Assembly (NCBI GenBank): GCA_029783825.1
Contig: JAREIK010014517.1
Span: forward strand, 263,791-327,790
DNA: 64,000 nt
Direction: 5' to 3'
From: Sapria himalayana
Lineage: Eukaryota; Streptophyta; Magnoliopsida; Malpighiales; Rafflesiaceae
The position numbers and the translations under genes are program-made. A model generated the notes under the pieces. It ran no database searches. It had not been told where the DNA came from and worked only from the letters and a program-made list of their open reading frames with translations. Every line of letters starts with the position of its first letter. Within the stretch, counting starts at the first letter, position 1. Below, piece by piece: positions 1 to 11,989 of the stretch.

Positions 1-118
1 CCCTCTCACTCTCCTCCCATCTCTCTCCCTCTCTCCCCCGTCTCCTCATTTCTTTGCCGCTCTCTCTCACCCCCACCTTATCTCTCTCTCTCTCTCTCTC
101 CCCCCTCTTTTCCTTTAA
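1..118. repeat. (CT)n pyrimidine-rich tract upstream of the copy A transposase
   Basis: Nearly pure C/T sequence with long CTCTCT runs. The tract and the roughly 60 bp after it match, in inverse orientation, the GA-rich tract at about 27590-27680. The tract also resembles the CT tract at 49995-50235, so it seems to be a conserved part of this CACTA family's upstream region rather than an isolated microsatellite. Confidence 0.75.
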
Positions 119-510
119 ACATTAAATGTCTTTTTTTTGCTTTCCTTTCTTGTGCATTATCGCATTTGCATCCTTTATCTATTATAATTATGATATCTAT
201 TAATCTTTATCATGCTAAAAATTACTTTATCTATTAATGTAGATTCTGCAAATGCATTGCATAGATATTCATGATATTTAATTTTTAAATATTCATTTGT
301 AAATGATTTTATTTAATTATTTGTATATTTTGAAGTAATAGAATGTTTTATGCAAAATAATGATTGAGCAATCTTTTTTGTAAATAAAATAGGGCAAAAT
401 GAGCTCAGATTGTTAGTGGATATACAGAAGGGTTATTAATGGATTTTTGAATAAAGATTTTCTGATTGTGGTAGAAACTTTTAATTAATTTTGTATCTAG
501 CCAATCGAGA

Positions 511-3500
511 TTGATGGATGGACAAAAAATTAAGTGTCCATGTAATCATCGCAATTGTCAGAATATCTCTTTTCATGATGCTAACACACTAAGATATCAT
601 TTGGCTAAATATGGCTTTGAGCCAAATTATTTTATTTGGTTTTATCATGGGGAACGTACAATGGCTCTGAATATTGACCAAAATAATGGTATTGGATCGA
701 TTGCTTGTGGTGAAGAATTATCAAACACATACCATAGAATGATCATTGCTAGTGCTAATTTAAATATGAATTACATGGATGAACCACCTAATCCTGAAGC
801 TTAGAAATTTTATGAAATGCTTAAAGTTGCAGATAAAGAGTTGTGACCTAGTTGTAAAACACATTCACAATTGTCACCTGTGGCTCGACGAATGATGATT
901 AAATCAGAAATCATATGTCTAAGAAATTATATGATCAAGTGACAGAACTGATGAAAGAGATTGTTCTAGATAATAATTTGATTATTAACAACTTTTACAA
1001 CACTAAGAAGTTACTACGAGGAATGAGTCTACCAGTGAAAAAAATTAATTGTTGTTTAGATGGATGCATGTTATATCGGGCTGGTGATGGTGATTTAATT
1101 AGCTGTAAGTTTGTGATCATCTTCGATTTATGAAGGCACCTCATATTGTAGATACGTGATAAAAATTGATGGTTATCTTTAAGAATATGTATTATTTTCC
1201 ATTAATTCCTTGATTACAGAAACTATATTCATCAAACATTACAGCAAATGATATGAGGTGGCATTTCGAGCACGAGGTTGAAGTAGGGGTAATGTGTCAT
1301 CCATTAGATTCACCTTCTTGGAAGCATTTTAATTATATACATCAAGATTTCATAGCAGAAATTCAAAATGTGAGATTGGGTCTCTTCACTGATGGATTTC
1401 AGCCATTTGGGCAATCTGGACAATAGTATTCAACATGGCCAGTGATCGTGATACCATATAACTTGCCTTCGCTGTTGTGTATGAAGGGGAAATATATGTT
1501 TTTGTCAATATTGATTCCACGGCCAAAATATTCGAAAGATAAGCTGGATGTTTTCTTACAGCCTCTTATTGCAGAGTTAACTCATTTATGGGATGTTGGC
1601 ATGAATACATATGATATCTCAAAAAAAAAGAATTTCATTATGCGGGCAACCCTTATGTGGATGGTAAGTGACTTTCCTACATATTCAATGTTGTTTGGCT
1701 GGAGTACTAAAAGATGATTCGCATGCCCTATTGCATGATAAATTCTGATGCATTTAACCTCAAATTTAGTGGAGAACAATCAAGGTTTGATAACTATCAT
1801 AGGTTTCTACCTACGAATCATCCATTTCTAAGAAATAGAACTCGATTTAGAAAAAATAAAACTATGATGATAGTTGCACTAGTAGATCGTTCAGGAGATG
1901 ATATTATGACAGAGATTCAAAGTTTGGATTTGAAGAATGTAACTCAAAAAGAAGCTACTGGAAGTAATGGACCAATAGGCAAATTAATTGGCTGGAGGAA
2001 ACGTAGTATATTTTGGGACTTGCCCTATTGGAAGTCCAATTTAATTCATTATAACTTAGATATAATGCATATTGAAACAAATGTTTTTGACAATGTTTTC
2101 AACAATGTCCGTAATGTAGAAGTAAAAACGAAAGACACTATAAAATCAAGACAAGAGCTGAATTATTACATTCGGTGTCCTGAATTGAAAGTGAATGAGG
2201 AAACAAGAAAATTTTCTAAAGCTTGCTATACACTTGATAAGAAGGCAATACATATATTGTGTGAATAGGTTAAAAATTTGAAATTCTCTAATGGATATGT
2301 GTCAAATATAGGTAGATGCATGGATATGAAGAATCTTAAGTTATTTGGAATGAAATATCATGACGGACATGTATTTATGCAGAGATTAATACCAATTGCA
2401 TTCCGTGAATTACTTCCACTAAGTGATTGGAAGGTCCTTATAAAACTTAGTTTGTTTTTCAAAAAGCTAACTGCAATCACAATCAAAAAAGATGACATGG
2501 TGAGGTTGGAGAATGACATTCCACTTATTATTTGTAAGCTTGAACGGATATTCCCACCATGTTTTTTTGACTCGATGGAGCATTTTCTGCTCCATTTGGC
2601 ATATGAAGCAAGGATTGAAGGACCAGTGCAATTTAGGTTGATGTATCCTTTTGAGAGGTAAATACATATAATTTGCTGTGTTTTATTATTTAGTACTTTA
2701 AGTATTATTGTAATTTAATCTAATTGAAACCTAACATTATGGATGTATGTATCTTCGTAAGTTGAAATTGAATGTTAGAAACAAGGAAAAAGTTAAGGTT
2801 CAATTTACAATGCATATTTAGAAGAAGAAGCATCATCATTTTATTCTAATTATTTTGAGGATCATATCAATACAAAGAATAAAAATGTGCCACGGAATAA
2901 TGAAGGTCATGTGGTGGAAGGATATGATTCTATGGACAAACTATCTTTCTTCAAGAACTCTGGAAGAGCATTTGGAAGAGCAATGAAAAGATGTATGACA
3001 GATGAAGAGTACAAAGCAACTCGTAGCTACGTTTTACTTATTTGTGAGGAGGTTGCACCATATATTAAATATGTATACCCAAAATGGTTGCAGGTTTAAT
3101 TATAGTTTACTTTTATCTTTAATAGGAATTATTATAAATAGATATACATTTTTTTACTCTCTTTTTATATTTGTGTAGTATTTATGTTTAACAGTTAAAA
3201 TATATGCATCCAGTAATTTCCAGCAAAGATGTCGATTATATGCTAGAAACTGAATTTGCGAATTGGTTAAAAAATTATGTGAGAATAATTAAGTTTTATA
3301 TTTTTGAATTTTTTAATTTATTAGTATCTTTTATTTGTTTATAACATTTTTTTTAATTTGTCACAAGCAATTGATCCTTCAAATAGAGATTCAATTATTT
3401 AATTCAGAATCTAAGTAAAGGCCTGTTTATATATGTGACAACCTATCCTAGGTATTTTGTTAATGGATATAAATTTTATATAATCGGACAAGGTTCTTCT

Positions 3501-4060
3501 AAAATAATAATGAATAGTGGTGTATGCATTAAAGGCTCAAGTTATAGTGTAGATGAGATTGATTATTATGGTCAACTCAAAGAAGTTATTGAGTTGGAGA
3601 AACCATGGACTTGAAAACAACAGGATTATATTATTTAAGTGCGAGTGGTTTGATCCTACATGAAATGTGAGCACAAAGATTCATTCGGATTATAAGCTAG
3701 TAGATGTTAACCATAAACATAGATATAATTAATATGAGCCATTTATTATGCCAGTTCAAGCAACTCATGTATATTATTGTACAAATCTGAGTTTATCTCA
3801 TGATAAGAGAGTTTAGTGGGCGATTTGCAAAATCAAAGCTCGATCAAAATTTCAAGTACCAACATCACAACAAGGAAGTGCAGACTTAAAAATTGCACCG
3901 GCATTCCAGGAAGATGACATAAATAATTTTTAGCCATTGAATGTAGATGAAGATCCAAAAAATTAATGTGACTCAAATGGTGGCACAATAGAAATTGAAG
4001 ATGATCAATTTCTATCTGAAGATGAGTTCGAATTTCTATCTGAATCATACAAAATATATC
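511..4060 (+). pseudogene. TNP2-like CACTA transposase, degenerate (copy A)
   Basis: Remnant of the catalytic transposase of CACTA elements. Fragments occur in family order. The N-terminal zinc-binding-like Transpos_assoc segment (511-660) has CPC..C..N, then HL.K.GF and W..HGE. The N-terminal body continues (about 720-1130) with NPEA and FYEML, and the TNP2 core runs 1204-2180, with LGLFTDGF.PFG, VIPYNLP, LIPRPK, FGWSTK, HRFLPTNHPF and LDIMHIETNVFDN. A DUF4218-like part (about 2270-2661) has GYVSNIGRC and KLERIFPP, followed by 2887-3099 (KRCMTDEEYKATRSYVL) and a DUF4216-like tail (about 3420-3790, NSGVCIKG, EIDYYGQL). Stops occur at 802, 844, 1424, 1715 and 2266, and a one-base deletion lies near 1727. 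Several stops replace Q or W and fit C-to-T or G-to-A decay. The segments 2662-2760 and 3100-3420 look partly like introns. Family identity is confident; exact exon borders are not. Confidence 0.82.
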
Positions 4061-4220
4061 ACTATTTTTGTTATAGTTTTAAATTGTTATAATTTTATTA
4101 TAAATTTAAATTATCAAAAACTTTTTATAATTTGTTGATATCTATCGGTGTGTTTTATTCGAAAATCCATGCTTGTTGATCATATCCCTATTTTTGTTCT
4201 ATGTTATATTTTGTAAATAA

Positions 4221-6063
4221 GATGGCGCCTAAAGGACGTGGTTGTGGTGGAGGTTGATGTGGAAACAGTTTTGAACTAAATTCAACTAGTATGTTACATC
4301 ATGTTGCAAATCAGTCCCATCTCATAGCCACCATATCGAGACTTCAACATCATAATCACCATCTCCATTTCTATCACCATCACCATCTTTGAGACCTCTA
4401 CTATTACCTTTATCAAATGTAAGCCCACCACCAATTGTGCTTCCTGCACACACTTTTGGTCCATCTCTATCTTCTACACCATAGTTTACACCGATTGTTC
4501 TCCCATTTACAATACCAACGACATCATCAAATGTCATGCCTTCCTTTGTAGTCAGTGTAAAGTATTGAGATTGTAGATGAGAGGTAAAGGAAATATGTAA
4601 AAATAAATTGAAAAAAAAAATTGATGTATTATCAGTGGTTTTTTTAATTATTATGATTTGCTTGTTTTTAATGTTAATTATTTATTTATATAGTTTTATT
4701 CCATCTCACAAGTATTCGGCTATAATTACAAAGGCGTTCAAGAAAATGGATAATTCTAAAGCTTTCTCCTTGAATAAAGTTTCTGAATCGACAAAAGAGT
4801 CATATTTTAATGACTTTCAGGTAAAAATAACTAAACAAAAGCATTGAAAAATAAATATCTAATTACTTAACTTTTATGTTGATTATTATCCAAGTAGTAA
4901 ATAATTGTTTTCTTGTTGTTAATATAAATTCTTTTGTCATTTTTCTATTTATAAAATAAGTGCACATGGGCACCCAAATTTGATGGAAAGATAAAATCAT
5001 TATGGGAGATCAAAGCTGCTCATCTGATTTTGTCCATAAATTAAAGAAAATGAAAGAAAGACTTGATTTTATATCCGAGGAAGACTGGCCCAAGTGGCTT
5101 AATTATTGGGAGAAGCTAGTTGTGAATAAAAAATTAGATATTTCCACAAAAAATCGACGAAGTGAGGTAGCTAGACTAGGTAGAGAAATCTCTCGACACA
5201 CTAGAGGTTCATAGTCGAGCATTGAGCATGCTCGAGATTTGGTAGAAATTTAAAATTCTAAACATATCTATATTTTGTTGTTGTCCTAATAATACAATAA
5301 ATAAAATCTCTGCAAGGTTTTATTAATTTAGTTAGATCTTTTTATCATTTGTTTTTTTATGACTTAATAAAAACAAATATTAGGCTGGAGAATTGGGTCG
5401 AGATCCAAATTTTTATCAGATTTTTAGGAAGATACATGTGAAGAAAGTGGATGGTCAGTATGTTGACAATAAGTCTCAGATGATTGCTGTAAAAAATTGT
5501 ATTATTAATTAGAATTTATAAAACTACAGTACATTATGAAAATTGTTTTGAATGCAAAATATTTATTTTATTTTTTGTATATTTAGAATAGTTTTTTTCT
5601 CTATTTTTATCTCATGACCTAATGGAAGAACGTGGACAGCTACTCTTCAACAAGTTGAGAGTTCTATGGATCTTCAACCAATTGACTATGATCCTATTTA
5701 TTTGGAGACAATAGGAGGTCGAAAGAAGCAACAAGTATACGGAATCGGCTCTAAGGGAGTGGCATTTGTTGTAGAAGTCGTGCTTCTAATTCATCTATCT
5801 CAGTAATGGTAAATGAGGTGGTCGAACAAGCACTAGAAACAAATGAAGGTATTGTAGTTATGGAGACCGGAATTAAAAAAAAGGATGAGCAGATAACTAA
5901 TTTTATGGAAGAAATGTAAGAAATTAAAGAAATGAATTATTAGATGAAAGAAATTAAAAATGTAATACAATAGTAGATGTCCTATATGGAGTCAAAGTTA
6001 GCCGCATTGGTGCAATAAATTACATTCAGAGATCTAACTATGAATCATCGTAGGAGAGGCTAG
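4221..6063 (+). pseudogene. TNP1 / Transposase_24-like accessory CACTA gene, degenerate (copy A)
   Basis: It starts at ATG GCG CCT AAA (MAPKGRG), a start conserved in copies B and D. A Pro/Ser-rich stretch follows (about 4340-4560), then an exon about 4697-4819 with PSHKYSAIITKAFKKMD and STKESYFNDFQ, ending at a GT. The next exon, about 4960-5213, has CTWAPKFDGKIKS and WPKWLNYWEKL; a ~10-bp deletion near 5019, relative to copy D, shifts the frame. An exon about 5384-5489 carries RDPNFYQIFRKIH and VDGQYVDNKSQM, the signature of the Transposase_24 family. The last part (5580-6063) would encode a coiled-coil tail (repeated KEMN/MKEIK) but is full of stops. In En/Spm-like systems the second gene binds the ends and assists transposition; that role is inferred from the family. 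Confidence 0.72.
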
Positions 6064-6437
6064 CATTCCCTACAAATTATGAGGATGATTGAGTATGAAA
6101 ATTATATCTTAACTGTTATTTATTTTTGTCTATGTGTAGCAAATAATTATGATTTTTTTTGCAGGTTTCAATATTTTTTATCCTGGTTTTGTTCTTTGCT
6201 TTTCCAATTTACCAAATTATGAATATTTGAAGTACACATTATGTGAGACAAAATAAAAAATTATGATTCAAAGTATTCAGACATTCCATGGTCCTTCCAG
6301 TGATTAGGTCTCATATTTACCGATTTCAGCTTTATCAAAAAGAAAGCTAACTTATCTTATCTTTATCATTCTAAAAACATTTTATTTTTGTACTCTCTTT
6401 ATCCCTAAACATAATTACTAAACATCTTTTGGATTTT
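6064..6437 (+). other. 3' flank of the copy A TNP1 gene, no gene seen
   Basis: AT-rich sequence colinear with the B region at about 15461-15780 (inverse) and the F region at 61140-61500. It is probably the 3' untranslated and downstream part of the TNP1-like gene. No open reading frame of note. Confidence 0.55.
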
Positions 6438-6584
6438 TGTTGAAGCTGTATGATAATCAACTTTAATTTGTGTTTGCTCATGTCAAAAATATTTGTTTTT
6501 ATATATCTATGAATATGTTTTTGTGTCTCTGAATTTTTTGGGTAGAGGTTTACCCTATTATAGGTTTGTAAAAGCCTATTTTTA

Positions 6585-7010
6585 GTAGTGGCAGTAGTGG
6601 CAGCGACGGCAGTGATGGTAGCAGCGGCGGCCGCAGCAGCGGCCGTGGCAGTGACAATGGCAACAACTGAGGCAGCGGTGGCAGCAACGGGAGCAATGGC
6701 AGCACCGATAGTAGTGGTAGAGGCAACATCAGCGGCTAATACAACATCAGTGATAGAAATGGCAAGGGCAGCAACGACGGTGGCAGCTGGGGTGGCAACA
6801 ACAGTGGCGGTGGGGGCGGCAGCGACAGCACTGGTAACTACGATAGCAGTAGCTGCAGCACCGTTAGTGGCACAGTGGCAATGGCAGCGGCACCGGTAGT
6901 GGCAATGGTAGCGGCAGTGGCAGTGATAGTGGAAGAGGTGGTGGTAGACGTAGTGGCAGAGACAGAGGCAGCAGCAGTGACAAGAGGAGTAGCTGCAATG
7001 GCAACGAATG
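6585..7010 (+). repeat. GCA/GTG triplet minisatellite block A1
   Basis: GC-rich island in AT-rich surroundings, built of GNN triplets such as GCA, GTG, GGC and GCG with triplet periodicity. The G-rich strand is the transposon + strand. It corresponds by position to block 15000-15315 in copy B. Confidence 0.8.
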
Positions 7011-7774
7011 TGGTATATACGTTCGTATATAGTCAGTATATATGTACATATAATGCTATAATAATTTATGTACATATTAGCTGAGTATATATATGTACTC
7101 AATATATATGTGTGCATAAAATTGTAGTTTTTATGTACATATACTGTAGTAATATATGTATGAGTGAAATGCTAGTATATATGTACATTATACTGCATTA
7201 ATATATATTTACCAAAACATAGTTTTTTATTTATTTATTTTGATAAAATTTGGTGGTTTAAATTTTGTACAGATATCGTACCGCATTGTTTCCCATACGA
7301 AGCTTGTATAAGTGAAGACATATTTCAACAAACATTAAGCACCATGACTCAGACAGCATTTTTGGAGCAGAAAGTTGGTAATCAGAGGAGCTGAGAGAAA
7401 GAAAGCAAAGTTAATGCATTGATAGATTATACTTTATGCACAGTCAGTAAATACATGGATTAATAAAATGTAATATATTTTTTGTTATTTTTTTGTTTTA
7501 GTTTTTTAAAATATTGTATTAGAATAAGATATTAAATGAATTTTTTTAATTTAAAACTTTTATTTATAGTTTCTGTTTTTATAAAATTTAATTTAAAGAT
7601 ATAAAATAATTTAATAAAATTTTTGTTGAAACTATATGACAATCAAATTTAATTTGTGTTTGTTCATGTCTATATTAACTATTTTTATATATCTGTGAAT
7701 ATGTTTGTGTTTCTCTGAATTTTTTGGGTTATGTTTTAGCCTATTATAGGTATGTAAAAGCCTATTATCACTGG

Positions 7775-8100
7775 CAGTAGCTGCTACAGTGGTGGCAGCA
7801 GAGGTAGTGATGGTAGTGGCGCTAGTGATGGTAATGGAGGTAGTGAAGGTAGTGGTGCCAGCAGCAGCACCAGCGGTAGCTGTGGCAGCAGCCGCAGCAA
7901 TGGCAGCAGCGGTAGCTGTGGCAGCAGCAGCAGCAATGGCAGCAGCGGTAGCAATGGTGGCAGCAGAGGCAGTGGTGGCAGCAGTGGTAGCAGGGGCAGT
8001 GACGACTGCACCAGCAATGATGGCAACACTGGCTGCAACCACAGTGACAACGGCAGCAGTGGTTGGAGCGGTTGTGATGGTGGCAGTAGTAGGAATGGCA
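7775..8100 (+). repeat. GCA/GTG triplet minisatellite block A2
   Basis: Second GC-rich triplet block, with almost regular GCAGCAGCGGTAGC-like modules between 7865 and 7985. It corresponds by position to block 13735-14240 in copy B, but is about 180 bp shorter, suggesting slippage length change. Confidence 0.8.
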
Positions 8101-8854
8101 ACATATGTGGTATATATGTGCGTATATAGTCAGTATATGCGTACATATAATTCTGTAGTATTTTTTATACATATATACTGAGTATATATGTACTCATTAT
8201 ATATGTAAGAATAATACTACAATTTATATGTAAAATACTACAGTAATATATGTACAAGTGAAATGCTAGTATATATGTATATTTTTGCTCCAGTAATATG
8301 TATTTATCAAAACAAAATTTTTTTTTAATTAATTTTGATTTGATTTGGTGGTTTGAATTTCTTACAGATGTGGTACCACATTGTTTGCCATATGAAGCTT
8401 GTATAAGTGAAGATTGTTCAACAGACATAAAGCAACGTGACTCAGACAGCTTTTTCGTAGTGGAATATTGGTGATCGGAGGAGCAGATGGAGAGAAATCA
8501 ACATCAATGCATTGATAGATTATACTTTATGCACAGTTGGTAGATACATTGATTACTAAGATATAATATAATTTTTGTTATTTTTTTTAGTTATTTAATA
8601 TATTGTATTAGAAAAGTTATTAAATGAATTTTTTTTGTTTAAAATAATATTTTCATTTATAGTTTCTATATATTAAATTTAATATAAATTTATTAAATTA
8701 TTTAATTAAATTTTAGTTTAAGCTGTATGATAATCAACTTTAATTTGTGTTTGTTCATGTCTATAATAACTTTTTATATATATATGTGAAAATGTTTGTG
8801 TGTCTCCGAATTTTTTGGATATAGTTTTATCCTATTATAGGTGTGTAAAAACCT

Positions 8855-9365
8855 ATTATCAGCAGCAATAGCAGCTGACATCGGCGATAGCAACAACGGA
8901 AGCGGCAGTGGTGGTAGTGGTGGCAGTAGCAGAAATGGGGGCTGCAGTTGCAGAAGTAGCCATGGAAGCGGCAACAACAGTGGCGGGAGTGGCAGCATCG
9001 GAGGCAGCAGCAATGACTGCACCTAGAAGCAGCGGTTGCAGCGGCTGCACCAGAAACAGCAACAACACCGGAAGCAGCGGTAGAGGTGGCAGTGGTAGCT
9101 ACGATGGCGGTGGCAGCCATGGCGACAATGGCAGCCACATATGCACCAGCAGCACCAGTAGCGGGGGCAGTGGCGACAGCCAATGCAGTGGCCAGTGGCA
9201 TCAGTGTCCACCAGCGACATCAGCAATAGTAGTGGCAGCATCGGCGATAGTGGTAGCAGCAGAGGCAGCAGTGGCAGTAGCGACAACAACAGTGGTATTG
9301 GTAGCGACAATGTCAATATCAGCAGTGGCAAGAGTGGCAGCAGGAGCATCAGCAACAATACCAAA
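8855..9365 (+). repeat. GCA/GTG triplet minisatellite block A3
   Basis: Third GC-rich triplet block, with CAGCAGTGGCAG-like modules. It corresponds to block 12640-12955 in copy B, which is about 200 bp shorter. Confidence 0.8.
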
Positions 9366-10026
9366 TGAATTATATACGTACGAATAAAGTCAGTAAATGC
9401 GTACATATAATACTGCAATATTTTATGTACATATATACTGAGTATATTTGTACTTAGTTTATATGTACACATAATACTACTATTTTTATGTATATATACT
9501 ACAGTAATATATGTACGAGTGAAATGATAGTATATATTTAGATATATACTACAGGATTATATATGTATTAAAACATAACTTTTTTTAATTTGACTGAGTT
9601 GTTTAAATTGTTGACAGATATGATACAGTAATATTCCTCACACAAAGCTTTTATAAGTAATGTGATTTTTCACTAGATATTATGTGTCGTGTCTCGGACA
9701 GCTTTATCACAGTAGAAAAATGATGATCAGAGGAGCATAGGGAGAGAAAGCAACATCAATGTATGGATATATTATACTCTATGCATTGTCGATAGATACT
9801 TTGATGAATAAGCTGAAATAAAAATTTGTTATTTTTTTGTTTCAATTATGTAAAATATTGAATTAGAATAAGATATTAAATGATTTTATTTTTTGTTTAT
9901 TATAAATTATTTATAGTTTCAATTTTTATTCAATTTGATATAAATATATTAAATTATTTAATTAAAAAATTTTAAAATAATTTAAATTCTGAAATTAATT
10001 TTGAAATTACAATATCTAGGGAAGAA

Positions 10027-10076
10027 TCCCTAGCTAAATTAGCAAGAAATTTTTTTCTTGCTAATTTAGCTAGGGA
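10027..10076. repeat. Perfect 23-bp inverted repeat with 4-nt loop near the right end of copy A
   Basis: Arms 10027-10049 and 10054-10076 are exact reverse complements around a TTTT loop. Each arm contains TAGCTAAATTAGCAAG. A less perfect version sits at the corresponding end of copy B (about 11920-11975). The stem-loop lies just before the point (about 10090) where A and B stop being colinear. Confidence 0.85.
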
Positions 10077-10089
10077 ATCTTCCCTAACT

Positions 10090-10463
10090 AATTTAGCTAG
10101 GTAAATATTAAAATTAGCGACAGATTTTCTGCCACTAAATTTATTTAGCTATGGACTATATCTGTCGCTAAAATTTATAGACCAGCACTTTAGATAGGGA
10201 ATCATCGATTATTATTTTCATTTAGCGACGAAAAATCTCATTTATATTGCTAATTTAACTAGGATATTTTTCTTTTTTAGCAAAAGATTTTTTTGTCGCT
10301 AACTTTTTAGCTAGAGACATTTTTTGTCACTAAATTTTAGTAAGAAGTACTTTAGATAGGGAACTGATCCATCGGTAATCCATCGATATATCCTGTTTAG
10401 TGATGGAAAATACCCATTTCACTAGGGAATTGTTTCTAGCTATATGGAATTTTTATTGCAGTG
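10090..10463 (+). repeat. Right subterminal region and terminal inverted repeat of copy A
   Basis: Repeated short modules of the type TTAGCGACAGATTTT, TGTCGCTAA and TAGATAGGGAA occur in both orientations, typical of CACTA subterminal transposase-binding regions. The region ends in TTTTATTGCAGTG at 10451-10463. After this the sequence changes to plain AT-rich DNA. Confidence 0.72.
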
Positions 10464-11900
10464 TAATTTGTTATGTACAGTAGTTTTTGTAACTCATCTT
10501 TTTACTTAGATGTATGATTAGTAACTCAGAAGATAATAATCATAGTATACAAATTATTTTTTGCTTAATATTTTCTTCTTGTTTTTTTAAAATATTGAAA
10601 TATCTACTAAAAAATTATCTAAAATCATTTGTTATAGTAATATACAAGTTGAAATTTGGTTGCTTTTTTCTTTTTTTTTTATTTTTATAGTTATTTGTAG
10701 TCTTATTTTTGTAAGTTATATTTGTAAGTAATTAATTTTTAATTTTAATTTTTTTGGATAATGTTAAGATTATATATTTTTATTGTTATGGTCATATACT
10801 TTTCAATTTTTAATATGAATCGTTATACATTACTTGTTTTTACAATTCATTATTTTAAATGTTACTTATTAATATTTGTTAAGATTATTGTTATGGTTAG
10901 ATATTTTAATATTTTAAAATCATTAATTTTTATTGTATAGTTGTTTGAATATTATTAATATGTTACTTATTCATTATTTACTTGTTTATAAATTATGAAT
11001 CATTATACATTTATACAATTTTTCAATGGTTATATGAAATAATATGTTTTTTTAATAAATGAAATAATATAAAAATTTAATTACTAATTAATAGTTTTCA
11101 TGGTTATTAGTAATATTATTTATTTTCTCCATTGTTATAACCATAAATTAATTTAAAAATTTTTGAAATTTATTTGATTAATTTATAAATAATATTATAA
11201 AAATAACCATAAAAATTTCATAACTATTAAACATAAATTTATTTATGGAATAATATAATTAATGGTTAATTATAAAATAATTTTGTTTTCTAATATTTAT
11301 TGTCTCTGACCGGTCTCTCCCACATCTTGTCGTTTCTACGTAATTAGGCTAGTTCACTTCTAAAAAACCTTAGACTCTTAGAATACACTACCATCGCAGC
11401 ATTGTTTCTAAGATCCATATCAAACAAAAACAACTATATATATATATATATATATCTCTCTCTCTCTCTCTCCCTCTCTCTACGTGTTTTTTTTGTTTAT
11501 TTTCATTATAATTTAATGAGAAACTAATAATGAGTTTGGCAAATTTTAAATTGGCAGTGAGCTAAATGGTGCTTTTTTGTTGAGTTCTTGTGTGTTAATG
11601 ATAAATCGGTAATGCAAACTTATTTTATTTTAATGATTATTTTTTTAAAGATTTAATGGATTTCAAATCAATAAAAAGTGTGCTAGCTCTAAAATTTGAA
11701 GAAGATTAGTAAAAGAGAAAATAGATAATAATAACAAGAGGAGAAGAATAATAATGTATTGTAATTCTTTAAATTCAAGTTATATCTTATATTTTAATTT
11801 ATGATCTTTTATATTTTGGAATTTTTGTCCTGTAGAGAAGATGAATATGAAGAACCTGTAAAAATGTATCTATTAATCAAGTTTCTATGGTTATAGTGTG
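10464..11900. other. Spacer between tail-to-tail CACTA copies A and B
   Basis: Very AT-rich to about 11280, then a less AT-rich part. The stretch 11172-11790 is paralogous to 31673-32185 (shared GGTGCTTTTTTGTTGAGTTC and GTGTGCTAGCTCT). A TA tract followed by a CT tract lies at about 11435-11480. No open reading frame or gene is supported. Confidence 0.6.
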
Positions 11901-11989
11901 AAACTCTAAATTAGCTAGTGAAAATTCCCTAGCTAATTTAGCAAGGGATTATTCCCTTGCTAATTTAGCAAGGAAATTTTCCCTAGCCA

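Larger units (their letters stand above)
6438..9985 (+). repeat. Triplicated ~1.1 kb tandem unit with G-rich triplet blocks (copy A)
   Basis: Three units begin near 6438, 7624 and 8715, each with TGTTGAAGCTGTATGAT or a close variant (spacing about 1186 and 1091 bp). Each unit has a conserved lead (CCTATTATAGG and TAAAAGCCTATT), a GC-rich GCA/GTG/GGC block, a block dense in palindromic TATATGTACATATA motifs, then a tail with CATACGAAGCTTGTATAAGTG and GATAGATTATACTTTATGCA. The same three-unit arrangement occurs in copy B, so triplication predates the A/B split. The blocks give long Ala/Val/Thr-type open frames on several strands because of composition; I do not call them genes. Confidence 0.8.
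1..10463 (+). mobile_element. CACTA (En/Spm) transposon copy A, left end outside the window
   Basis: The order on the + strand is upstream CT tract, TNP2-type pseudogene (about 511-4060), TNP1/Transposase_24-type pseudogene (4221-6063), three tandem ~1.1 kb units (6438-9985), subterminal stem-loop and repeats, and a right terminus TTTTATTGCAGTG at 10451-10463. That terminus differs at 2 of 13 positions from the complement of CACTACAAGAAAA, the left terminus seen at 59054. By comparison with copy B, the left terminus of A should lie roughly 1.8 kb before base 1. All coding parts are broken, so the copy is not autonomous. Family assignment rests on colinear transposase similarity plus the terminus. 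Confidence 0.82.

Noticed and set aside
3833..4537. - strand frames of 71 codons opposite the TNP2 tail and TNP1 linker
   Set aside because: Antisense shadows of the transposon coding sequence; the + strand carries the conserved motifs.
6371..9472. Ala/Val/Thr-, Leu/Pro- or Gly/Ser-rich frames in the GC blocks of copy A
   Set aside because: All strands and frames of a GNN triplet repeat are open; frames do not agree between units or between copies A and B.
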